DNA from: Streptomyces sulphureus DSM 40104
GTDB lineage: Bacteria; Actinomycetota; Actinomycetes; Streptomycetales; Streptomycetaceae
Direction: 5' to 3'
Length of the DNA stretch: 64,000 nucleotides
Assembly: GCF_000381025.1 (NCBI RefSeq)
Contig: NZ_KB905816.1
Coordinates: forward strand, 558,001 to 622,000
The notes under the pieces are model-generated. The model saw only the letters and a program-made list of their open reading frames with translations, ran no database searches and was not told the DNA's origin. Of this stretch, positions 36,551 through 44,268 are shown piece after piece; positions within the stretch are counted from its first letter, which is position 1; each line of letters opens with the position of its first letter. Both the position numbers and the translations under genes were made by a program.

Positions 36551-38628
36551 GCGGTCCGGTGCGGGAGGCCGTCACCGTGGAGGTAGCGGCCGAGCGCGGT
36601 GAGCGGGAAGACGAGGCGGTAGAGGTGGTAGTTGATCGAGAAGTCCCAGGGGAACCCCGTGCCCGTGAAGTACGGCTCGTCCCAGGTGCCGTCCGCGCGC
36701 TGGGTGGCGGCGAGCCAGCGCAGCCCGCCGTGCACCGCGTCGGAACCGCGCTCCCCCGCGGCGAGCAGGGCCATCAGGGCCCAGCCCGTCTGTGAGGCGG
36801 TCGAGGTTCCGTTGGCCACCCACTCGGCGTCGATGTAGGAGCGGAGGTCCTCGCCCCAGCCGCCGTCGTCGTTCTGCACGCTCTCCAGCCAGCGGACGGC
36901 CCGGCGCATCGCCGGGTGCGCCGACGGGAGCCCGGCGGCGGCGAGCGCGGGGAGCACGGAACCGGTGCCGTAGAGGTAGTTGACCCCCCAGCGGCCGAAC
37001 CACGCGCCCGTGGGCTCCTGTTCGGAGAGGAGCCAGGCGAGGCCCTTGCGGAACTGCGGGTCGCTCTGCCGGCCCTCGGCCGCGAGCATCTCCAGGACGT
37101 GCGCGGAGACGTCTGCCGACGGCGGGTCGATCACCTCGCCGAAGTCGCAGAACGGAAGGCGGTTGGGGAACGCACTGGTGTTGTCGGCGTCGAAGGCTCC
37201 CCAGCCCCCGCTCCTCGACTGCATGCCCAGGTTCCAGGCGGCCGCCCGAGCGACGGCCCTGTCCACGCCCCGCAGCTCCGGGTGGTGGACCCGGCGCAGC
37301 GCCAGCGCGACCTCCGCCGTGTCGTCGGTGTCAGGGTAGTTGTCGTTGTCGAACTCGAACGACCAGCCGCCGGGCGCCAGTTGGGGCCTGCGCACCGACC
37401 AGTCTCCCGGACGCACCACCTGCTCGCCCAGCATCCACTCGGCCGCCGACCGCAGCGCCGGATGGTCCCTGGGGACTCCGGCGTCGGCGAGCGCAATGGT
37501 GGCGAGGCAGGTGTCCCAGACGGGCGACTGGCATGCCTCGATCATCCGCACGGGGCCGTCGGGCGCCGCTCCCGCCTGCTCACCCTCCGAACCGGGCGAC
37601 TCCCCGTCGCGCCACACGGCGAAGCTGTCGAGCGCCGCCAACCCGGCCTTCATGACGGGGTGTTGGAGGTCGTAGCCGAGGAGGCGGAGGGCGATGAGGG
37701 AGTACACGGCGGGCGGCTGGATGCCTCCCCAGCAGCCGTCGTTCTCCTGCCGGACGATGATCCAACGCTCAGCGGAGCGCAGCGCAGCCCGCCGCAGGGC
37801 CCTGGAGTGCACGCGCCGGTACGCGTGCAGGGTGCGGTCGAGCCGCTGGAAGGCGCCCTCCCAGCTCCGCACAGAGGCCGTCCGCCGCTCGGGGACCGGG
37901 CGCGCCGGGTCGCGGTGCAGCTCGTCGAGGCGGAAGGGTGCGCGGTGTGCGGGGCGGAACGCGCAGACGACGGTGAGCGGCACGATCGTCTGCCGCGCCC
38001 AACTGCCGAAGGAGTAGATGTTGAGCGGCACCCACTTCGGCAGGTACATCAACTCGGGCGGCATCTCGGGGAGTTCGTCCCAGCTCCACCAGCCGAAGAG
38101 GGCGAGCCAGATCCGCGTGAAGACCCTGCTGCGGGCGACGCCCCCGTGCTCGCGGACCCACGCGGAGGCCCGCGCCATGTGCGGTGCCCGCGGCTCGTCC
38201 CCGGCGAGGCGGAGCGCGACGTACGCCTCGATGGTGGCGGAGAGGTCCCCCGGGCCGCCGTAGAAGGTGGCCCAGGTGCCGTCGGGGCGCTGCTCGCCGC
38301 GGACGAAGCGGGCGGCTGCCGCCGTCGTCGCCTCGTCCCGGATGCCGAGGAACTCGCGGAGCAGGAGGTCCTCCGCGTCCATCGTGACGTTGGTCTCCAA
38401 GTCCCCCTTCCACCAGCCCTGTTGGTGCTGGAGCCCCAGGAGGGCCCCGACCGCGCGGTCGGTGGTGCGCGAGACCAGTGCGTCGAGGTCGGAGTCCGGA
38501 GGCGGTGGGTTCGGGGGGCTCTGCGCGGTCTCCGTCACGGCCGGGAGTGTGCCCACCCGGGTGGTGCCGGATGCCGCCGCGGCCCGGGCTGTGCCCGGGT
38601 CCGCGGAACCGTCGGTGGTCGATGTCAT
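36547..38628 (-). CDS. shc: Squalene-hopene cyclase
   Basis: 693 residues, slightly longer than the usual 630-650 because of a Ser/Thr/Pro-rich N-terminal extension of about 45 residues. The catalytic DxDD is DTDD near residue 432. QW repeats are visible throughout (QHQQGWWKG, QRPDGTWATFYGG, QENDGCWGG, QSRSGGWGAFD, QNDDGGWGED, QRADGTWDE). It folds squalene into hopene and diplopterol at the membrane. It lies between the polyprenyl synthase and hpnG; the ATG has a GGGGAACGCGAG leader. Confidence 0.95.
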   Translation of the reverse strand: MTSTTDGSADPGTARAAAASGTTRVGTLPAVTETAQSPPNPPPPDSDLDALVSRTTDRAVGALLGLQHQQGWWKGDLETNVTMDAEDLLLREFLGIRDEATTAAAARFVRGEQRPDGTWATFYGGPGDLSATIEAYVALRLAGDEPRAPHMARASAWVREHGGVARSRVFTRIWLALFGWWSWDELPEMPPELMYLPKWVPLNIYSFGSWARQTIVPLTVVCAFRPAHRAPFRLDELHRDPARPVPERRTASVRSWEGAFQRLDRTLHAYRRVHSRALRRAALRSAERWIIVRQENDGCWGGIQPPAVYSLIALRLLGYDLQHPVMKAGLAALDSFAVWRDGESPGSEGEQAGAAPDGPVRMIEACQSPVWDTCLATIALADAGVPRDHPALRSAAEWMLGEQVVRPGDWSVRRPQLAPGGWSFEFDNDNYPDTDDTAEVALALRRVHHPELRGVDRAVARAAAWNLGMQSRSGGWGAFDADNTSAFPNRLPFCDFGEVIDPPSADVSAHVLEMLAAEGRQSDPQFRKGLAWLLSEQEPTGAWFGRWGVNYLYGTGSVLPALAAAGLPSAHPAMRRAVRWLESVQNDDGGWGEDLRSYIDAEWVANGTSTASQTGWALMALLAAGERGSDAVHGGLRWLAATQRADGTWDEPYFTGTGFPWDFSINYHLYRLVFPLTALGRYLHGDGLPHRTA

Positions 38629-38691
38629 CTCGCGTTCCCCTTCCGAAGTGGCCTGAGCCTCCGAAGAGTCCGGGCAGATGTTGCCTTGTGC

Positions 38692-39762
38692 TCACCGCTC
38701 CCTGACGACGACGAAGTCCGCGAGGGCCGCGAGCCGGTCACGGACCCGGCTTGGCATCTCGACGGCGTCGAGAGCCCGGACCGCCCTCGCGTGCTGCCGC
38801 TGCGCCTCGGCCGACGTCCAGTCCCGGCCGCCGGCCTCCTCGATCAGCGCGGCGCGCGTCGCGAACTCGGCCTCGTCGAAGTCCTCGAACTCCGCCTGCG
38901 ACTTCTTGGCGTCGGCCGCCATCAGCTCGGCGAGCCGCGAGGGGGCGCTGCCGCTCGCCGAGAGCGCCGCGGCGACGGGGAGCGACTTCTTGCGCTGCCG
39001 CAGGTCGCTCCAGGCCTGCTTGCCCGTCGACTCCGGGTCGCCCCAGATGCCCAACAGGTCGTCGACGGCCTGGAACGCGAGCCCGAGGTGGTAGCCGTAC
39101 TCCTCCAGCACGTCCGCCGTGCGGTCGTCGGCGCCGCCGAGCACGGCGCCGACCGAGGCGGCGCAGGCGAGCAGGGCTCCGGTCTTGTTCCCCTCCATCT
39201 CCAGGCACTCCTCGACGGTGACGACGTCGCGGTGCTCGTAGGAGATGTCCTGCGCCTGCCCGTCGATGAGCCGGCGGCTCGCCGTGGTGAGCCGCCTGGT
39301 GGCGCGGCCGGCCTCCGGGGTGCCGAGCTCCAGCAGCACCTCGTTGGCGAGCGCGAAGAGCGCGTCGCCGACGAGGATCGCCTGCGAGGGCCCGTGCACC
39401 TTCCAGACGGTGTCGCGGTGCCTGCGCTGCTCGTCCCCGTCCATCAGATCGTCGTGCAGGAGCGAGAAGTTGTGCACGAGCTCGACGGCGACGGCCCCGG
39501 GGACACCGGTCTCCGGCGACGCCCCCGTCGTCTCCGCCGAGAGCAGCGCGAGCGCGGGGCGCACCGCCTTGCCCCCCACCGACGAGGGGTTCCCCTCCGC
39601 ATCGATCCAGCCGAAGTGGTAGGCGGCGACGGTGTCCATCGGCGGTGCGAGCCGGTCGACGGCCGCACGCAGGGCAGGGGTCGCAAGCGTGCGCCCGCGC
39701 TCCAGCAGCGCGGGGACGTCGGCGGTGTCGGCGGCCTCGGTGCCCTGGTTCACCTGGATCAC
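38692..39762 (-). CDS. Polyprenyl diphosphate synthase of the hopanoid cluster
   Basis: 356 residues, trans-isoprenyl diphosphate synthase. First aspartate-rich motif is DD104LMDGD110 followed by EQRRHRD; the second is FQAVDDLLGIWGDPESTGKQ. Residues just before the first motif are NFSLLH, which do not settle chain length. In this cluster it most likely supplies farnesyl diphosphate for squalene synthesis, though GGPP synthase activity is possible. The GTG at 39762 has GAGGAG six bases upstream, and the long upstream extension is rejected. Flanked by hpnE (103 nt) and shc (63 nt). Confidence 0.9.
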   Translation of the reverse strand: MIQVNQGTEAADTADVPALLERGRTLATPALRAAVDRLAPPMDTVAAYHFGWIDAEGNPSSVGGKAVRPALALLSAETTGASPETGVPGAVAVELVHNFSLLHDDLMDGDEQRRHRDTVWKVHGPSQAILVGDALFALANEVLLELGTPEAGRATRRLTTASRRLIDGQAQDISYEHRDVVTVEECLEMEGNKTGALLACAASVGAVLGGADDRTADVLEEYGYHLGLAFQAVDDLLGIWGDPESTGKQAWSDLRQRKKSLPVAAALSASGSAPSRLAELMAADAKKSQAEFEDFDEAEFATRAALIEEAGGRDWTSAEAQRQHARAVRALDAVEMPSRVRDRLAALADFVVVRER

Positions 39763-39865
39763 AGGGTCTCCTCTGTCTTCTGTGCGGTCGGTCTCGGGTG
39801 CCTCGCCTCGACGAGGAAGGCGGTCGGTCGGGGCGCCGGGCGCGGGGGACCGCTGTGTTCGGCGT

Positions 39866-41302
39866 TCACGCCACCGCCCTTCCCTCCGTGCCCGGCACCG
39901 GGTTGGCCTCGCCGGCCCGCCCGATGCCGCGGAGCGCCTCGCGGGCGGCGGCGGCACCGCTGCGCACGGCGGACTCCATCGTCGCCGGCCACCCGGTGTC
40001 GGTCCACGCGCCGGCGAGGTAGACGCCGGCGGCCCGCGTCCGCGGCCCGGGACGGAGCCGCCCGACGCCGGGCGCCGGGTCGAACGTCGCGGTGCGCTCC
40101 CTGGTGACGAAGAAGTCCCGCACGCCTGCGCCGCGGGCGGCGGGCAGCAGCCGCTCCAGCTCGGGCAGGTACTTCGCCCGCAGCTCGGCGACAGGCGCGT
40201 CGATCTCCGCACCCGCCGCCGACTGCGAGACCGCCAGGTACTGGCCGTCTCCCGTGAGCCCCGAGGAGGCCGTCCGGTCGAAGACCCACTGGACGGGGCT
40301 GCCCAACGCCGTGAAGAATGGACGCCTGAGCACCTTGCGGTCGTAGACGACGTGGACGTTGAGGATCGGCGCCGTGCCGATGTCGAGAAGCGCGTCCGGC
40401 TCCGCGAGCGCCTGCTCCGGCAGCAGCGCGTGCGCCTCCCGCTGCGGCACCGCGAGGACGACGACGTCGGCGTCGAACTCCTCCGCCCCTCCCCCGTGCT
40501 CCACGACGACGCGGCGCCCGCCGTCCGGACCGGTACCGAGCGTCCTGGCCTTCGCCCGCAGCAACGTGCGGACGCCGGACTCCTCGAGCGCGGAGCGTGC
40601 CAGCCCGTCGTGGATCTCGCCGAGGGGCACCCGCGCCCAGCCGACGTCCGCCGCGCCCGGCGAGGTGAGCAGCCCCGTCTTGAAGACCTTCGCCGCGAGC
40701 CCCATCGACGCGTGCTGGGCGTGCGCGTTGAGCGTGGCGACCCCCACGAGGTCCCAGAGCGCGTCGATCGCGCGCTCGCTCTGGCCGTGCCGGTGCAGCC
40801 AGGTGGCGAAGTCGACGCCGTCGAGGGCGGGGTCGGCCGGGTCGAGTCGGCGCAGCGCGAGGGCGGCGCGCCCCACCGACGCCTTCTCGGCGAGGCTCAG
40901 GTGCGGATAGGCGGCGAGCCCCGGCACCAGGTGGAGCGGTACGGGGAGCGCGGCGCGGCCGATCCGCCCCGCGCGGGCGCGCTCCCGGCCGACGTCGAGG
41001 ACGGGGATGTCGAGGCGACGCTGGAGCGGCGCGAGCGCGGAAGCGCCCAGCCGCTCCAGCAACCACAGGTACGCGGTGCAGCAACGCAGGTGCACATGCT
41101 GGCCGTTGTCGACGGTGAGCGGCCCTGCGGCCGAGTCGCGTCGGAAGGAGAAGGCGAGGCCGCCGAGGCGGGGCCGGGTCTCCACGAGTGTGGTGCGCAG
41201 GCCCGCGTCGGCGAGCCGGAGCGCGGCGGTCGTACCGGCGAGGCCACCGCCGACGACGACGGCGCTGCGCGCGCCCGCCCGCCTGCCCGTTGCCTCGATC
41301 AT
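39866..41302 (-). CDS. hpnE: Hydroxysqualene dehydroxylase / squalene-associated FAD-dependent desaturase HpnE
   Basis: 478 residues. FAD-binding motif VVVGGGLAGTTAALRLADAG at about 15-34 with the following VETRPRLGG; NGQHVHLRCCTAYLWLLERLG and the C-terminal VYLAGAWTDTGWPATMESAVRSG are characteristic of HpnE. It reduces hydroxysqualene to squalene, the last step of the HpnC/D/E route. The ATG at 41302 follows GGAGGAGG. Third gene of the leftward cluster. Confidence 0.93.
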   Translation of the reverse strand: MIEATGRRAGARSAVVVGGGLAGTTAALRLADAGLRTTLVETRPRLGGLAFSFRRDSAAGPLTVDNGQHVHLRCCTAYLWLLERLGASALAPLQRRLDIPVLDVGRERARAGRIGRAALPVPLHLVPGLAAYPHLSLAEKASVGRAALALRRLDPADPALDGVDFATWLHRHGQSERAIDALWDLVGVATLNAHAQHASMGLAAKVFKTGLLTSPGAADVGWARVPLGEIHDGLARSALEESGVRTLLRAKARTLGTGPDGGRRVVVEHGGGAEEFDADVVVLAVPQREAHALLPEQALAEPDALLDIGTAPILNVHVVYDRKVLRRPFFTALGSPVQWVFDRTASSGLTGDGQYLAVSQSAAGAEIDAPVAELRAKYLPELERLLPAARGAGVRDFFVTRERTATFDPAPGVGRLRPGPRTRAAGVYLAGAWTDTGWPATMESAVRSGAAAAREALRGIGRAGEANPVPGTEGRAVA

Positions 41303-41372
41303 GCGTCCTCCTCCCGACCTGACGCGGGGGCACGGCAGCGGGTTGCTCCCTCGCGCCCGTGCGCGCCGGCCC

Positions 41373-42314
41373 TCACCTTCGCCCCCGCGCGCTCTGCCGT
41401 GCGTCCCAACCCGAGAGCCCGCGTGCGGCGACGTACGCCTTCTCGCGGGCAGGCAACGAGACCCGGCCGCGCAGCACCGCGTGCGGGTCGGCCTCGATGC
41501 GGTCGAGGAGACGGCGGTAGATGCCCGCCATCGCCGCGACGCAGGCGCCCGAGCGCCGGTCGAGCATCGGGAGGAGACGGTACCCCTCCTCGAAGAGGCC
41601 GCGGGCGCGGTGGACTTCGAAGTGCACGAGCCCGGTGAAGTCGGCGGCCGCGGACGGTGTCCGCGAGTGGAAGCCGTCCGCGCAGCCGAACTTTTCGAGG
41701 TCCTCGGCGGGGAGGTAGGTGCGGCCGTCCTCCGCGTCCTCGCGAACGTCCCTGAGGATGTTGGTGAGTTGGAGGGCGAGGCCGAGCGTGTCGGCGTACT
41801 CGGGTGCGCGGTCGGCTTCCCGTGCGCCCGGCACGGTGCCGAAGACCCCGAGCGAGAGCCGCCCGATCGCGCCGGCGACGCACCGGCAGTAGGCCTGCAG
41901 CTCCTCCCAGGTGCGGTAGGTCTCGCCGCGGACGTCCATCAGCACGCCGTCGATGAGTTCGTCGAGCCCTTCGAGCGGCAGCGGAAAACGCTGCGCCGCG
42001 TCGCTCAGCGCCACCGCGACCGGATCGGTGTCGTCGAGCGGCACCTGCCCGCGGCGGACGCGGTCGAGGACCTCGCGCGTCTCGTCGAGGCGGCGCTGCT
42101 TGACGTCGGCTGCGAGGGCGCCGTCACCGATGTCGTCGACGCGGCGGGAGAACGCGTAGAGCGCGGACATCGCCTGGCGCTTGGCCTCGGGCAGCAGCCG
42201 GATGCCCCAGGCGAAGTTCCGGGCCTGCTGCCCCGTGACGGCTTCGGAGTAGCGGTAGGCCGCGGCCACCTGGGGCGGCAGTTGCACGTCGTGTGCGGCT
42301 CTGTCCACGTCCAC
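41373..42314 (-). CDS. hpnD: Presqualene diphosphate synthase HpnD
   Basis: 313 residues of the squalene/phytoene synthase fold. Metal-binding motifs are FSRRVDDIGDGAL near residue 56 and LTNILRDVREDAEDGRTYLP near 185; the AYCRCVAGAIGRL block between them is conserved. It condenses two farnesyl diphosphates to presqualene diphosphate. The GTG start abuts the hpnC TGA, so the two paralogues are translated together. Confidence 0.92.
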   Translation of the reverse strand: MDVDRAAHDVQLPPQVAAAYRYSEAVTGQQARNFAWGIRLLPEAKRQAMSALYAFSRRVDDIGDGALAADVKQRRLDETREVLDRVRRGQVPLDDTDPVAVALSDAAQRFPLPLEGLDELIDGVLMDVRGETYRTWEELQAYCRCVAGAIGRLSLGVFGTVPGAREADRAPEYADTLGLALQLTNILRDVREDAEDGRTYLPAEDLEKFGCADGFHSRTPSAAADFTGLVHFEVHRARGLFEEGYRLLPMLDRRSGACVAAMAGIYRRLLDRIEADPHAVLRGRVSLPAREKAYVAARGLSGWDARQSARGRR

Positions 42315-43217
42315 TCACCCCTCTCTTCGCAGGCTCGCCCCGACCTGGCGCACGAGGCGGAGCCGGCCCGCGCGCGGTGGTCCGGACAGTACGTCGTACC
42401 GGGCGTCGCGCAGCGCACCGATGGCGGCGCGGCCACCGCCCGTGAACCCGGCGAGCAGGAGACGCAGCCGGCCGTGGACGCTGCGGACGAGCGGCGCCCC
42501 CTCGTCGAGGAGCCGCTGCGCCCGGTCCGCCTCGAAGGCGATCAGCGCCCGGACCGAGGCGTTGGCGCTGGGTGCCGCGAGGTCGGCCTCGGTGACCCGG
42601 AAGCGCTCCATGTCCTCGGCGGGAAGGTAGATCCGATCGCGGGCGAGGTCCTCCGCGACGTCCTGGAGGTGCTCGACGACCTGGAGCGCCGTGCAGATCG
42701 CATCGGACCGCTCCACACGTTCGGGCGTGTTGGTGCCGGTGACGGCGAGCACCAGACGTCCGACCGGGTTCGCCGAGAGCTCGCAGTAGGAGAGGAGGTC
42801 GGACCAGCCTGCGTAGCGGCGGACCTTCTGGTCCTGGCGGTTCGCCTCGACGAGGCCGAGGAACGGTTCGATGCCGAGCCCGCTGCGGTCGACGGCCGGG
42901 ACGAGGGCCCGGAGCAGCGGGTGGTTCGGCGGGGGGCCTGCCGGGTCGAAGGCGCGCCGGAGGTCGGCCTCGAACGCGTCGAGCACGGCGAGCCTGTCGT
43001 CCGCGAGGTCGGGGGCGACGCCGAGGAGCGCGGTGTCCGCGCCGCCGGGGGCGAGGTCGCCGTCGCCGATGTCGTCGACGAGGCGGGCGAAGCCGTAGAC
43101 GGCCATCAGGTCCTCGCGCCATGCCCGCGGAAGGAACCGCGGCGCCACCGGGAAGTTCTCGCGCGTGGCCTTGGCGAGCACGGCGCGCGCGTGCGCGTCC
43201 TCCTCCGCAGTCACCAC
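42315..43217 (-). CDS. hpnC: Hydroxysqualene synthase HpnC
   Basis: 300 residues, paralogue of HpnD. The N-terminal ENFPVAPRFLPRAWREDLMAVYGFARLVDDIGDGDLAPGG is diagnostic (residues 20-58), and the second metal motif is VEHLQDVAEDLARDRIYLP. It converts presqualene diphosphate to hydroxysqualene. It is the first gene of the operon; two overlapping GTG codons (43217 and 43214) could start it, with only a weak ribosome site. The 248-bp upstream gap holds an 8-bp inverted repeat GTTGCCGT/ACGGCAAC (43367-43374 and 43404-43411). Confidence 0.92.
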   Translation of the reverse strand: MVTAEEDAHARAVLAKATRENFPVAPRFLPRAWREDLMAVYGFARLVDDIGDGDLAPGGADTALLGVAPDLADDRLAVLDAFEADLRRAFDPAGPPPNHPLLRALVPAVDRSGLGIEPFLGLVEANRQDQKVRRYAGWSDLLSYCELSANPVGRLVLAVTGTNTPERVERSDAICTALQVVEHLQDVAEDLARDRIYLPAEDMERFRVTEADLAAPSANASVRALIAFEADRAQRLLDEGAPLVRSVHGRLRLLLAGFTGGGRAAIGALRDARYDVLSGPPRAGRLRLVRQVGASLRREG

Positions 43218-43366
43218 GTACTGCCAGCAGCCATTGCCGTCACATCTCCGTTTCTACACCGCCGACCCAGAGCTTCCCATTCCGGACACGCCGCCGGAGC
43301 GAGCAGTGCGGACGCCGCATGCGGGACGTGCGCCGGGGCAGGACGGAAGGGGTTGCGTTCGCCCGA

Positions 43367-43411
43367 GTTGCCGTGAATCAGCACCCGCCACAGCTTACGC
43401 CGTACGGCAAC
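43367..43411. promoter_or_regulatory. Inverted repeat upstream of the hopanoid operon
   Basis: GTTGCCGT and ACGGCAAC, 29 nt apart, 150 nt before hpnC. The arms are short and the spacing wide; it may be an operator pair or chance. Confidence 0.25.
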
Positions 43412-43465
43412 CTTCTGTGAGGGCGGGCACACGAGAAGGAACACCACGAGGGCACAGGCTCGCCT

Positions 43466-44173
43466 TCAGGTCCCATGCGTTTCTCCCGAAGGCGCTTCGA
43501 GGATGCCTCGCAGCATGTCGTCGACGGTACGGACGATCGCGGTCTCCGCCTGGGCCGAGGAGAGGTGCGAGAGAGGGCCGTCGAGGAGGAGCATCGCGAC
43601 GCCGTGCACCGCGGCCCAAGCGCTCACCTCTGCGCCGGGGCGGCGCTCCGGCGCGAGGAGGCCGGCGTCGAGGAGCGCGTCCATGACGTCGGAGAGGAGG
43701 CGGAAGGCGCGGTCGTCCCATGCGCCGGCCTCCGGGCAGAACTCCTCTGCGGCGGACGGGACTTCGGACCGGGCGCCGCCCATAGAAGCCGTCGGGTCCG
43801 GGTGGTGGCTGAACGCAGCCCGGAAGAGGCCGGGTTCGTCGAGCGCGAAGCGTACATAGGCGCGGCCCGCGGAACGCAGCCTGGCGACCACCGACTCGCC
43901 GTCCGCGCCCGGGTGGTCGGCGCCCGCGGCCTCCATGCGGTCGGCGAGCCGGGCCAGGGCCTCGAACTTGACGGCTCGCAGGAGGTCGCCCTGTCCGCGG
44001 AAGTGGCGGTAGGCGGCCGTCGGGGAGACGCCGGTTGCGCGCGCCGCGGCCCGTAGGACGACGGCCTGGGGGCCGCCCTCGCGTGCGAGCGCCGTCGCGG
44101 CCCGGGTGAGCGCGTTGCGCAGGTCGCCGTGGTGGTAGCCGCTCCTGCCGGGAGCGGCGGGCCGGTCCGTCAC
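43466..44173 (-). CDS. TetR-family regulator, probable repressor of the MMPL exporter
   Basis: 235 residues. N-terminal helix-turn-helix: HHGDLRNALTRAATALAREGG, then ATGVSPTAAYRHFRGQGDLLRAV (residues 12-60), of the subgroup with a TetR_C WHG-like domain. The C-terminal half is helical and variable. The GTG at 44173 follows AGGAGGT. It is divergent from the MMPL gene, with a perfect GAAGTT-N9-AACTTC dyad between them, so it most likely represses both genes and is released by an exporter substrate. Confidence 0.88.
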   Translation of the reverse strand: MTDRPAAPGRSGYHHGDLRNALTRAATALAREGGPQAVVLRAAARATGVSPTAAYRHFRGQGDLLRAVKFEALARLADRMEAAGADHPGADGESVVARLRSAGRAYVRFALDEPGLFRAAFSHHPDPTASMGGARSEVPSAAEEFCPEAGAWDDRAFRLLSDVMDALLDAGLLAPERRPGAEVSAWAAVHGVAMLLLDGPLSHLSSAQAETAIVRTVDDMLRGILEAPSGETHGT

Positions 44174-44189
44174 CGCGGTCCTACCTCCT

Positions 44190-44210
44190 GAAGTTGACAC
44201 TATTAACTTC
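44190..44210. promoter_or_regulatory. TetR operator-like dyad overlapping a TTGACA box
   Basis: GAAGTT-N9-AACTTC is a perfect dyad. TTGACA (44194-44199) lies inside it, and a second TTGACG stands at 44228-44233. A repressor bound here would block the rightward promoter; it also covers the leftward leader of the TetR gene. Confidence 0.6.
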
Positions 44211-44268
44211 CGCTGAAATCTTACATGTTGACGCTGTACACATCTTTCTTGCCCACGGGGGACACCAC

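Noticed and set aside
44194..44268. Upstream TTG start for the MMPL transporter
   Set aside because: It would put the TetR operator and TTGACA box inside the gene and add a non-conserved leader; GTG 44269 has a ribosome site and fits the family N-terminus.
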